From Burkholderiales bacterium (GTDB lineage: Bacteria > Pseudomonadota > Gammaproteobacteria > Burkholderiales > JAEUMW01), in NCBI GenBank assembly GCA_016791285.1, contig JAEUMX010000226.1:1-24089 (forward strand): DNA of 24,089 nt, given 5' to 3'. The translations under genes and the position numbers were made by a program. Below are positions 8,506-15,881 of the stretch, piece by piece. Numbering within the stretch: the stretch's first letter is position 1; the number at the start of each line of letters is the position of its first letter. Below the pieces are notes generated by a model that saw nothing but the letters and a program-made list of their open reading frames with translations, was not told where the DNA came from and did no database searches.

Positions 8506-8579
8506 GCGGGTGTAGTTCAATGGCAGAACGGCAGCTTCCCAAGCTGCATACGAGGGTTCGATTCCCTTCACCCGCTCCA
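8506..8579 (+). tRNA. tRNA-Gly (anticodon CCC), CCA encoded
   Basis: The 74 bases fold as a tRNA. The acceptor arms GCGGGTG (8506-8512) and CACCCGC are followed by discriminator T and an encoded CCA (8577-8579). The D arm holds GTTCAATGGCAGAAC, the anticodon stem is GCAGC/GCTGC with loop TTCCCAA (anticodon CCC, decoding GGG), and the T arm is AGGG-TTCGATT-CCCT. It closely resembles the E. coli glyU tRNA. It stands alone between thiS and the cytochrome peroxidase gene. I found no convincing promoter directly upstream and no duplicated 3' end that would mark an integration site. Confidence 0.96.
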
Positions 8580-8629
8580 GTCCCGTTTTCCCCTTTCCTG
8601 CGCTCGCAGCCCCTCTTTAGGCAATCTAG

Positions 8630-8658
8630 TTGACAAGCATTCGCGTTAGCGTTTAACT
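8630..8658 (+). promoter_or_regulatory. Sigma-70-type promoter for the cytochrome c peroxidase gene
   Basis: A perfect -35 TTGACA (8630-8635) is followed by a 17-base spacer and TTAACT (8653-8658), a weaker -10. The surrounding DNA is AT-richer than its neighbours. The -10 overlaps a small dyad (GTTA...TAAC), which could serve a regulator. A transcript from here would have a ~45-base leader before the ATG at 8710. Confidence 0.55.
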
Positions 8659-8709
8659 GGCGTGGCGTCTACCCGCATCCAGTTGCGGGGCTCACCAGGG
8701 AGAGAAAAA

Positions 8710-9915
8710 ATGAGAACTCGCAACGCCCTTGCATTCGTCCTGCTCGTGACCTTTCTTGGCAGTGCCGGCCTGGGTCATGGTACGGGCACCGCCAGCGATC
8801 CCTTCGACCTGCGCGCGATCCAGCGCTATCTCACGCCCAAACAGCGCCTGGGTTCGGCACTTTTCTTCGACACCGATCTCTCGCAGCCGAAGGGACAGTC
8901 CTGCGCCACCTGTCACGACCCACGATTCGCATTCACCGACCCGGACAAGCGCTTCCCCACGTCCAAGGGCGTCATCCCGGGCCGGTTCGGTAACCGCAAC
9001 ACGCCCACCGCGATGTATATGGCATACAGCCCCGCGTTCGGCTTCAACAAGGAAGAAGCGCTTTTCGTCGGTGGGCAGTTCGTGGACGGTCGCGCCGCCA
9101 CGCTGGAAGAGCAGGCCAAGCAGCCGTTCCTGAACCCACTGGAAATGCACAATCCGAACCGGGAGCGCGTGATCCAGAAAGTCCGGCAGGCCGAGTACGC
9201 GCCGCTTTTCAAGGAGGTTTATGGCAAGGACGCGCTCTGGGACACCGATGCTGCCTATGAGCGCATGGTGGATGCGATCGCCGCGTTCGAGCATACTTCT
9301 CTGTTCAACCCGTTTTCGTCGAAGTACGACGCGTACCTCGCCGGTCGCGCCAAGCTGACCGCGCAGGAATTGCGCGGACTCTTCGTCTTCGAGAACGAGC
9401 GCAAAGGCAACTGTGCTGCGTGCCACCCGAACCGGCCTGCCAAGGACGGCACACCGGCCGTCTTGACGGATTTCACTTACGACAATATCGGGGTGCCGCG
9501 CAATCCGTACAGTGCCTTCTACGATCTTCCTGCCGAATTCAACCCCGACGGCAAACGGTTCGTCGACAAGGGTCTGGGCAAGATTGTCCATCGCGCCAAC
9601 GAGAACGGTAAGTTCAAGGTGACCACCTTGCGCAACATTGCCCTGACCTCGCCCTATATGCATAACGGCTACTTCAAGAGCCTGCGCGCCGTGGTCGACT
9701 TCTATAACAGTCGCGACACGAAACCCGTCTGCAAGGACCGCTTCACGTCCGAAGAGCAGGCCGTAAGGACCGGCTGCTGGCCCGAGCCCGAGGTCGCAGA
9801 GAACGTGAACAAGGACGAACTCGGCAACCTCGGACTCTCCGATCGGGAGATCGACGACCTGGTGGCTTTCCTGCTGACCCTCACCGACGGCTGGGACAAG
9901 GACGCGCGAAGGTAG
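8710..9915 (+). CDS. Di-heme cytochrome c peroxidase (CcpA/MauG family)
   Basis: The protein belongs to the periplasmic di-heme peroxidases that reduce hydrogen peroxide with electrons from small cytochromes. The ATG at 8710 has a Shine-Dalgarno AGGGAG seven bases upstream, so it is preferred over an upstream GTG at 8662. It gives 401 residues with a signal peptide ending around residue 22. Two heme-attachment motifs are present: C65-AT-C68-H69 and C235-AA-C238-H239. Other family marks are the RLGSALFFDTDLS start, NRNTPT (95-100), FVDGRAATLEEQA and TLRNIALTSPYMHNGYF. The last 40 residues contain a C-E-P-type extension that I cannot assign. It is transcribed alone from its own promoter. MauG-like protein-modifying activity cannot be excluded, but no substrate gene is adjacent. 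Confidence 0.93.
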   Translation: MRTRNALAFVLLVTFLGSAGLGHGTGTASDPFDLRAIQRYLTPKQRLGSALFFDTDLSQPKGQSCATCHDPRFAFTDPDKRFPTSKGVIPGRFGNRNTPTAMYMAYSPAFGFNKEEALFVGGQFVDGRAATLEEQAKQPFLNPLEMHNPNRERVIQKVRQAEYAPLFKEVYGKDALWDTDAAYERMVDAIAAFEHTSLFNPFSSKYDAYLAGRAKLTAQELRGLFVFENERKGNCAACHPNRPAKDGTPAVLTDFTYDNIGVPRNPYSAFYDLPAEFNPDGKRFVDKGLGKIVHRANENGKFKVTTLRNIALTSPYMHNGYFKSLRAVVDFYNSRDTKPVCKDRFTSEEQAVRTGCWPEPEVAENVNKDELGNLGLSDREIDDLVAFLLTLTDGWDKDARR

Positions 9916-9965
9916 CGGCTGCGCGCAAGCGGGAGAAAGCAGGTCCGACTCGCGCGGGCGGGCCT

Positions 9966-9971
9966 TACAAT
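9966..9971 (+). promoter_or_regulatory. Possible -10 box before the GNAT gene
   Basis: TACAAT at 9966-9971 lies 24 bases before the ATG at 9995, in the 79-base gap after the peroxidase gene. No matching -35 is visible at normal spacing. The same hexamer precedes several other genes in this window. Confidence 0.3.
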
Positions 9972-9994
9972 AGGGGTCCGTCTCCCGCCGCGGG

Positions 9995-11077
9995 ATGCTT
10001 GCATCGCGCGCATCTTGTGTGAATCGACCTAGAATCCCTCCGCTGCGCGAGCCGGCGCACGATGTACCGTCAGCGTCGAGCCGCAACCATGCTGCACCAG
10101 GCGTGGCGTTCGATCTTCGCGCCACCGCAGCGCTGTTGCGCGATGCGTTTCCGATTCCTGTCTTCTCCGGCGATGCGTACCTGCGCTGGCTCTACGAGCG
10201 CAATCCGCATGGCCGTGCCACGGTGGGCGACGTCGACGACGACGACGGCCGACGGGTCGCGCACCTCGGTCTCGTGCCACAGGTGTGGCGCAGCCCGGAG
10301 GGCAGCGAGCGGTTCCTGCTCGCGCTCAATGCGGTGCACGCGGTGCGCCAGTACGCGCGGCAGGCGCGTGCGCCGGCGGGCGCGAGGTCCCGCAAACGGG
10401 TGACCCTGGCGAATCTTGCCACCGGCCTGTATCGGCAGGCTGCTGTCGAAGGTTACGTCGGCGTATTCGGGGTTCCGAATGCCCAGTCGACGCACACCTT
10501 CGTGCGCAAGCAGGGCTTTCGCCTGATCCGGCCGCTGCCGGTCCGCGCATGCCTGCCCGTACCGCCCTGGCGCGGCAGGGTCGAGAGCTTCGACGCCGAT
10601 GCGCAGTTCCTGCGCAGTGACCGCTTCGCGGAGTGGGTGGCGGGACTCGGCGTCCTGCCGGTCGAGCGCTGGGTACAGCATGTCTCGACGCCGTGGCTGC
10701 GCTGGCGGCTGGCGCGTCCGCTCGCCCGCTATGCCCTGCATCGCGGGCCGGCCGGCATCGCGATCTCGACCGACGAAGTACGCGGGGGCGCGCGCTTCGC
10801 ACTCATCCTCAAGCTTTACCCGCGAATGGACGCCGGGTGGGACGGTCGCAGCCGGATCCTCGCGAACGACCTCGTGTTCGCGGCCTGCAGGTTCCACCGC
10901 ACGCCCTTCGCGGTGTACGCGGGCTTCAATCGTCACCTGGATCTCTGGGGGGTGCCGATCCCGCGCCGCTACCTGCCCGCGCCGCTCAACCTGAGCATTC
11001 TGTCGTTGAGCACGGCCCTGGATCAGGCCGGCTTCGACGTCGATACGTACGAATTTCTCGATGGCGACCAGTACTGA
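9995..11077 (+). CDS. GNAT-fold acyltransferase-like protein
   Basis: The frame encodes 360 residues from the ATG at 9995. The first ~35 residues look non-conserved, so the true start may lie later, for example the GTG at about 10103 before FDLRATAALL. The segment FSGDAYLRWLYERNPHG and the later GLYRQAAVEGYVGVFGVPNAQSTHTFVRKQGF resemble GNAT-family N-acetyltransferases found in surface-polysaccharide loci; the second region would correspond to the acyl-CoA-binding and core half of the fold. A second half (about 190-360) is Arg- and aromatic-rich and has no clear motif. Its end overlaps the deacetylase gene by 17 bases, which ties the two in one operon and suggests both modify the same glycan. 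The specific substrate is unknown. Confidence 0.6.
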   Translation: MLASRASCVNRPRIPPLREPAHDVPSASSRNHAAPGVAFDLRATAALLRDAFPIPVFSGDAYLRWLYERNPHGRATVGDVDDDDGRRVAHLGLVPQVWRSPEGSERFLLALNAVHAVRQYARQARAPAGARSRKRVTLANLATGLYRQAAVEGYVGVFGVPNAQSTHTFVRKQGFRLIRPLPVRACLPVPPWRGRVESFDADAQFLRSDRFAEWVAGLGVLPVERWVQHVSTPWLRWRLARPLARYALHRGPAGIAISTDEVRGGARFALILKLYPRMDAGWDGRSRILANDLVFAACRFHRTPFAVYAGFNRHLDLWGVPIPRRYLPAPLNLSILSLSTALDQAGFDVDTYEFLDGDQY

Positions 11078-11909
11078 GGCTGGGCGGGGCATCACCTTCA
11101 CCCTCGATCTCGAGGACGGGAGGGAGAACGGGACCGCCGCCGACCGATTCGTGGCCGTGACCCGGCGCCTGCTCGACTTCCTTGCGGCGCGCGGCGTGCG
11201 CGGCACCGTGTTCGTAGTCGGCCAGCTTGCCGAGGATCATCCGAATCTGGTGCGTGAGGTGGCGCGGCAGGGTCACGAGATCGCACTGCACGCATACCGC
11301 CACGTGCCCCTCACGCAATTCGACGCAGCGGCTTTCCGATCCGACACGAGAAAGGGCAAGGCGCTGCTCGAGGACCTCACCGGGCGCGCGGTAGCCGGCT
11401 ATCGGGCGCCGATCTTCTCGCTGGTGCGGTCGACGGCGTGGGCGGCAGACATCCTGGCGGAGTCCGGCTTTGCGTACTCCTCGAGTGTCCTGCCGGCGAA
11501 GAGCCCGCTCTATGGTTTCCCCGGTTGTCCATCGAGTCCCTTCACCTGGCCGGGCGGGCTCATCGAGCTGCCGGTCCCGGTCGCGTCGATCGGCGCCACC
11601 GGCATCCCGTTTCTCGGTGGCGTCTACCTGCGGGTACTGCCCTGGCCCGTCGTCAGGCTCGGCCTGGCATGGTGTGGACGCCGGCAGAGCCTGTGGACCT
11701 ATTGCCACGCGCACGACTTCGATGCCGAGGAGCCGTTCCGCGTGCTCGATGGTCTCGGCTGGGCCGGCAGCCGTCTCTTCTTCGCGCGCCGGGGCCGCAT
11801 GTTCGATCGCGTGGAACGTCTGATTCGCGAGGGTGTGGCGCCCACGCTGGCCGACCGGGTCGCGGCGGGCATTCTGGCGCCTCCGATTCCGGCGCGGCTG
11901 CTGGCATGA
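11061..11909 (+). CDS. Polysaccharide deacetylase (CE4; similar to XrtA/PEP-CTERM locus deacetylases)
   Basis: This is a carbohydrate esterase family 4 (NodB) protein that would remove N- or O-acetyl groups from a polysaccharide. In 282 residues the metal and catalytic motifs are visible: motif 1 is LDLEDG with D16 and D19, motif 2 is H77-AYR-H81, and motif 3 is YRAPIFS with R115 and P117. The C-terminal half (ELPVPV, GGVYLRVLPW, YCHAHDFD) resembles the DUF3473 tail of deacetylases from exosortase-A-associated polysaccharide loci. No signal peptide is seen, as is common in that subgroup. It starts inside the GNAT gene (17-base overlap). No exosortase or glycosyltransferase genes lie nearby, so this looks like an orphan pair. 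Confidence 0.82.
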   Translation: MATSTEAGRGITFTLDLEDGRENGTAADRFVAVTRRLLDFLAARGVRGTVFVVGQLAEDHPNLVREVARQGHEIALHAYRHVPLTQFDAAAFRSDTRKGKALLEDLTGRAVAGYRAPIFSLVRSTAWAADILAESGFAYSSSVLPAKSPLYGFPGCPSSPFTWPGGLIELPVPVASIGATGIPFLGGVYLRVLPWPVVRLGLAWCGRRQSLWTYCHAHDFDAEEPFRVLDGLGWAGSRLFFARRGRMFDRVERLIREGVAPTLADRVAAGILAPPIPARLLA

Positions 11910-12039
11910 CGTGCTTCATGGCCAATTGTGCTGGCCGGTACGCCGACAGCGGGCGATTTCCGCCGGAGTCCGCTGGAACCACAGGGTCGCCCCCGGGTCC
12001 GAAGTAAGTCTTCGTCTCGCTGCGCTGTTCGACCCGTCC

Positions 12040-12855
12040 ATGAAGAGACTTGCCGCGTGGGCCTGCGCTGCCCTGGTACTTGCGGGTTGCGCCACCAACC
12101 CCGTCACCGGGCGCAAGCAGTTCATCATGGTCTCCGAGTCGGAGGCGATCGCCGCGTCGAAGCAGGCCTACGCCGCGGAGCTCGCCCCGCTCGCGAAGCA
12201 GGGCAAGGTCGACAACGACCCCGCCATGACCAAGCGGGTCCACACAATCACGAGCCGCCTGATCGCCCAGGCGATCAAGTACCGGCCCGAAACGGCGAAG
12301 TGGGACTGGAGCGTGAAGGTGATCGACGATCCGAAGACCATCAACGCCTTCTGCATGGCGGGCGGCAAGATGGCGATCTACAGCGGCCTCATCACCAAGC
12401 TCAACGCGACCGACGACGAGATCGCGAACGTGATGGGCCACGAGATCGGACACGCGCTCTCCAACCACACCGCGGAGAAGATGTCGGTCGCCATGGCAAG
12501 CCAGCTCGGCGCCGCGATGGTGGGTGTCGCAGCCGGTTCGCGGTATGGCGGTGCGGCCGCGTCGGGTGCGGCGGTCGCCGCGACGCTCGCGGTCCAGCTG
12601 CCCAATAGCCGGACCGCAGAGTCAGAGGCCGACCGCATCGGCATCGAGCTCGCGGCGCGTGCCGGCTACGATCCCAATGCCGCCGTCACCCTGTGGGAAA
12701 AGATGGCAAAGGCGGCCGGCGGCCGGCAGCCCGAATTCCTGAGCACGCATCCGGCACCGGAAACACGCATCCGCGAGCTGCAGGCGCTCGCGCCGCAGAT
12801 GATGCCTTACTACCTGGACAAGTCACCGCGGCCGGTATATCCATTGCGCTCGTGA
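12040..12855 (+). CDS. M48-family metalloprotease lipoprotein (LoiP/YcaL-like)
   Basis: The ATG at 12040 starts a 271-residue protein with a lipoprotein signal (LVLAGC, lipidated C17). The zinc protease motif is H134-EIG-H138, with the third ligand in E194-SEAD-198. The family-typical CATNPVTGRKQFIMVSE segment, MAGGKMAIYSGLI and FLSTHPAPETRIREL are present. By relation to LoiP, YcaL and BepA it probably degrades or checks misfolded envelope proteins from the outer or inner membrane. The frame is open from 11833, but no good start lies there and the lipobox fixes the N-terminus. The preceding 130 bases (11910-12039) hold nothing recognisable. Confidence 0.9.
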   Translation: MKRLAAWACAALVLAGCATNPVTGRKQFIMVSESEAIAASKQAYAAELAPLAKQGKVDNDPAMTKRVHTITSRLIAQAIKYRPETAKWDWSVKVIDDPKTINAFCMAGGKMAIYSGLITKLNATDDEIANVMGHEIGHALSNHTAEKMSVAMASQLGAAMVGVAAGSRYGGAAASGAAVAATLAVQLPNSRTAESEADRIGIELAARAGYDPNAAVTLWEKMAKAAGGRQPEFLSTHPAPETRIRELQALAPQMMPYYLDKSPRPVYPLRS

Positions 12856-12889
12856 GTGTTGCGGCATGCGCGGTCGGGGTGAGCGCGGT

Positions 12890-12895
12890 TACAAT
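12890..12895 (+). promoter_or_regulatory. -10-like TACAAT close to the start of the cupin-phosphatase gene
   Basis: TACAAT ends 5 bases before the ATG at 12901. A transcript from this box would begin at or near the A of the ATG, giving a leaderless or nearly leaderless mRNA. No good -35 lies at 16-19 bases, so the promoter call is uncertain. Confidence 0.35.
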
Positions 12896-12900
12896 GCCGC

Positions 12901-13905
12901 ATGCTCAGGATCTCGTCGTACCCCGATATTGCCCCGTACGTAACCAAGGACGGCTCGCTCGTGCGCGAGCTGATGCATCCGTCGCGTCACGACAACCGCG
13001 CCCAGAGTCTTGCGGAGGCCATCGTTCCCGTGGGCGGCGAAACGGCGCTGCACCGCCACTGCACCAGCGAAGAGCTCTATCACGTGACCGGCGGCGTCGG
13101 CTTGATGACCCTGGGCGCCGAGACCTTCGAGATCCGCCGCGGCGACACGATCTGCATCGACCCCGGCACGCCGCATCGGGTCCGCAACACCGGATCCGAG
13201 CCGCTCGTGATCCTGTGCGCCAGTGCGCCCGCCTACTGCCACGACGACACCGAGCTGCTGGCCGAACGCAGCGTGAGGACGACGCTCATCCTGGTCCGGC
13301 ATGGCGAGACTGCCTGGAACGCGGAGGAGCGCATGCAGGGGCACGAGGACATTCCGCTGAACGAACGCGGCCGCGCCCAGGCCGAGGCGCTCGGCGCCCG
13401 CTTGGCGGGCGAGACGATCCACGCGCTGTACTCCAGCGATCTCAAGCGCGCGCTCGAGACCGCGCAGCGCATCAGCGCGTCCACCGGCCACCCCGTCGTG
13501 CGCGATGCCCGCTTGCGGGAACGCCATCTCGGTGTCCTGCAGGGCGTGCTCAGATCGGCCGCCCACGAAACGACCGGTGAGGTGTACGCCCGCTACCGGG
13601 CAAGCGATCCGGACTACGTGATTCCTGGCGGCGAGAGCACGCGCCAGTTTGCGGCGCGCGTGCTGGCCTGCATCGGCGATCTGGTGCACCGCCATCCGGG
13701 CGAGACGGTGCTGGTGGTGGCTCACGGCGGTGTGCTGGATCAGCTCTACCGTCACGCCCGCGACCTGCCGATCTCCGGCCCTCGTGCGTTGACCCTGCGC
13801 AATACGAGCGTGAACCGCGTCGAGGTCGAGGCAGATCGCTGGTCGCTCGGCGAGTGGGGCGATGTGCGCCACCTCGACCAGGCGCTGGCACTGGACGACG
13901 TCTGA
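12901..13905 (+). CDS. Cupin / histidine phosphatase fusion protein
   Basis: One uninterrupted frame of 334 residues joins two domains. Residues ~35-112 form a cupin with metal ligands H51, H53, E57/E58 and H92, in the two classical motifs (HRH...EELYHVTGG and GDTICIDPGTPHRVRN). Residues ~127-325 form a histidine phosphatase (phosphoglycerate mutase superfamily) with the catalytic RHG at 133-135 (H134), TAWN, LYSSDLKRALETA, LRERHLG and VAHGG with H275. The junction is short (about 112-127). A GTG at 13273 could start the phosphatase alone, but has no Shine-Dalgarno. Substrates are unknown; a sugar phosphate or nucleotide would fit, with the cupin acting as an isomerase or sensor. It converges on lutC with 3 bases between stops. 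Confidence 0.85.
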   Translation: MLRISSYPDIAPYVTKDGSLVRELMHPSRHDNRAQSLAEAIVPVGGETALHRHCTSEELYHVTGGVGLMTLGAETFEIRRGDTICIDPGTPHRVRNTGSEPLVILCASAPAYCHDDTELLAERSVRTTLILVRHGETAWNAEERMQGHEDIPLNERGRAQAEALGARLAGETIHALYSSDLKRALETAQRISASTGHPVVRDARLRERHLGVLQGVLRSAAHETTGEVYARYRASDPDYVIPGGESTRQFAARVLACIGDLVHRHPGETVLVVAHGGVLDQLYRHARDLPISGPRALTLRNTSVNRVEVEADRWSLGEWGDVRHLDQALALDDV

Positions 13906-13908
13906 GCG

Positions 13909-14499
13909 CTATTGCGGCGGCGGCTGCAGCACCACGGTCAGGCTGCGCACGCCTTGCGCGCCGTGGATCAGGATGCCCTCGATGTCGGCCGTCGCCGACG
14001 GCCCCGTCATCAGTACGGCGTAGCGCGCTTCGCGAAACCCCGGATCTTCGTAGGCGTGATGAAGGTTGGGGAGGATCGCGCCCGGGTCGAGCAGGATCAC
14101 GAAGTGCTGCACGAGATAGCCGATGGCGTTGACCTTGAGCTCGGTCTCGCTGAGGAAAACCGAGCCCGTCTCGGCGACGCCGAAGCGCGCACGCACCACA
14201 CCCACGTCGACATCCTGCAGCTCGGCTGGTGCGCGCATGGCACCGAGATCGCGGGTCCCGGTCACCTCGGGCGTCGCGGAGCAGATCACCCGGGCATCCG
14301 GAAAGCGCTCGCGCACGAGGGCGCCGACATCCGCACCGCGCGGAAGCTCGGCAATCTTCCCACCCATGCGTGTGACGCCCTCCTTGAACTGATCGAGCTC
14401 GGGCGGGAGGTTCGCGTCGAAGCGCGGCACGTCCGGCAGCGGGCGCGGGGCGGGCTGGTTGCGGCGGATCACGCCGAGCATGTTGTCGCGACTGCTCAT
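13909..14499 (-). CDS. lutC: Lactate utilization protein C (LUD domain)
   Basis: LutC is the third subunit of the LutABC iron-sulfur L-lactate oxidising complex. The 196 residues carry the LUD domain: the GVVRARFGVAETGSVFLSE segment, the LVQHFVILLDPGAILPNLHHAYE region, MTGPSATADIEGILIHGAQG, and the Val-rich end. The ATG at 14499 overlaps the lutB stop as ATGA, so it is translationally coupled. The 3' end lies 3 bases from the stop of the opposing cupin-phosphatase gene. Confidence 0.92.
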   Translation of the reverse strand: MSSRDNMLGVIRRNQPAPRPLPDVPRFDANLPPELDQFKEGVTRMGGKIAELPRGADVGALVRERFPDARVICSATPEVTGTRDLGAMRAPAELQDVDVGVVRARFGVAETGSVFLSETELKVNAIGYLVQHFVILLDPGAILPNLHHAYEDPGFREARYAVLMTGPSATADIEGILIHGAQGVRSLTVVLQPPPQ

Positions 14500-15881
14500 G
14501 ATGGCTGCCCCCGGTTCTTGATGTACCACTGGCGGAAGGTCTGCTGTGGCGCGACCGGCACGTCGCGCTGCCGGCCCCAGGCGTTGAAGCGCGAATACAG
14601 CATGAACCGCGGCAGGTAGTCGCTGGCAGCGCTCACGCCTTCCACTGCTGCGCGATAAAGCTTCGGGCTCGCCAGCACCTTGCCCGCCGCCTGCATCGCC
14701 TGCTTCTTCACGAACGGCAGCTGGCCGCGCGCCGCGATCACTTGCCGCCACTTGTAGATCTGTTCGTGGATGTTGATCTTCACGGGGCAGACATTGGTGC
14801 AGCTTCCGTTCAGCGTCGAGGCATACGGCAGGTTGCTGTACTTGCGCAGGTTGAAGGTGGGATCGATGATGACGCCGATCGGCCCCGAGTAGGTCGCGCC
14901 GTAGCTCAAGCCGCCGCTGCGCCGGTATACCGGGCAGGTGTTCATGCAGGCGCCGCAGCGTATGCACTTGAGCGAGGTCCAGAAGTCTTCCATGCCGAGC
15001 CGTTCCGAGCGGCCGTTGTCGACCAACACGATGTGCATCTCGGTGCCCGGGCGCGGCGCGCGGAAATGCGAGGTGTACTGCGTGATGGGCGAGCCGAGAG
15101 CGCTGCGCGAGAGCATGCGCACGAAGACGCCGAGATCGCGCACGCGGGGGATCAGCTTCTCGATGCCCACGGATGCGATGTAGAGCGGCGGCACGTTGAC
15201 ACTCAGGTCGGCGTTTCCCTCGTTCGTGCAGACGACGATGCTGCCGGTCTCGGCGACGGCGAAGTTGGCGCCGGTCATGCCGGCCTCGGCGCCGACGAAG
15301 TACGGGCGCGTGTTCTGGCGCTGGCTCTCGGCGAGGTAGTGCGGGTCGCTGTTGGTCGGATCGGTGCCGATGGTGCGGCCGAAGACTCGCGCCACGTCCT
15401 GTCGCAGCTTGTGCACCGAGGGCACCACGATGTGGCTCGGCGGCTCGTCGTCGAGTTGTTGGATACGCTCGGCCAGGTCCGTTTCGACCACGGTGATGCC
15501 GCGCTTCTCCAGGAAGGGGCGCATGTCGCACTCCTCCGTCAGCATCGACTTCGCCTTCACCAGGGTCTTCGCCCCGCCCTCGCGCAGGATGTCGAGCACG
15601 ATCTCGTTGTGCTCGGTCGCGTCTATCGCCCAGTGCACGTGGGCACCGTTCGCGATGGCGTTGCGCTCGAACTCTTCCAGGTAGTCGGCAAGATGGGTGA
15701 GCGTGTGCTCCTTGATGGCGGAGGCGAGCACACGCAGCTCTTCCCATTCGGGGATTGCATGGACGACCCGGTCGCGCTTCTTGCGCAGATCCCACAGCCG
15801 GCGGTCGTGGAACTCGACATGCTCGGTCGAGGCGATGAACTCGGAGGCGGCCTCCGCGTGGTCGATACGCTTCTCTCTCAT
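14496..15881 (-). CDS. lutB: Lactate utilization protein B (iron-sulfur, LUD domain)
   Basis: LutB couples a LUD domain to ferredoxin-type clusters in the LutABC lactate dehydrogenase. In 461 residues the N-terminal two thirds hold the LUD domain (VKAKSMLTEE, VGAEAGMTGANFAVAETGSI, PPLYIASVGIEKLIPR, YTSHFRAPRPG). The ferredoxin part has C306-IR-C309-GA-C312-MNT-C316-PV. A second motif reads LNGSC361-TNV-C365-PVKI, where the usual LCGxC first cysteine is Asn358. After this come the HEQIYKWRQ segment and a C-terminal tail. The ATG at 15881 overlaps the lutA stop as ATGA. The frame runs open further upstream only as a shadow of lutA. Confidence 0.94.
   Translation of the reverse strand: MREKRIDHAEAASEFIASTEHVEFHDRRLWDLRKKRDRVVHAIPEWEELRVLASAIKEHTLTHLADYLEEFERNAIANGAHVHWAIDATEHNEIVLDILREGGAKTLVKAKSMLTEECDMRPFLEKRGITVVETDLAERIQQLDDEPPSHIVVPSVHKLRQDVARVFGRTIGTDPTNSDPHYLAESQRQNTRPYFVGAEAGMTGANFAVAETGSIVVCTNEGNADLSVNVPPLYIASVGIEKLIPRVRDLGVFVRMLSRSALGSPITQYTSHFRAPRPGTEMHIVLVDNGRSERLGMEDFWTSLKCIRCGACMNTCPVYRRSGGLSYGATYSGPIGVIIDPTFNLRKYSNLPYASTLNGSCTNVCPVKINIHEQIYKWRQVIAARGQLPFVKKQAMQAAGKVLASPKLYRAAVEGVSAASDYLPRFMLYSRFNAWGRQRDVPVAPQQTFRQWYIKNRGQPS

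Noticed and set aside
8506..8579. tRNA-Gly as a possible integration site for a mobile element
   Set aside because: No integrase gene and no repeat of the tRNA 3' end is seen nearby; the flanking genes look like core chromosome.
8692..10125. A 477-codon minus-strand frame opposite the cytochrome peroxidase
   Set aside because: The peroxidase on the + strand has two heme motifs, a ribosome site and a promoter; the opposite frame has no recognisable features.
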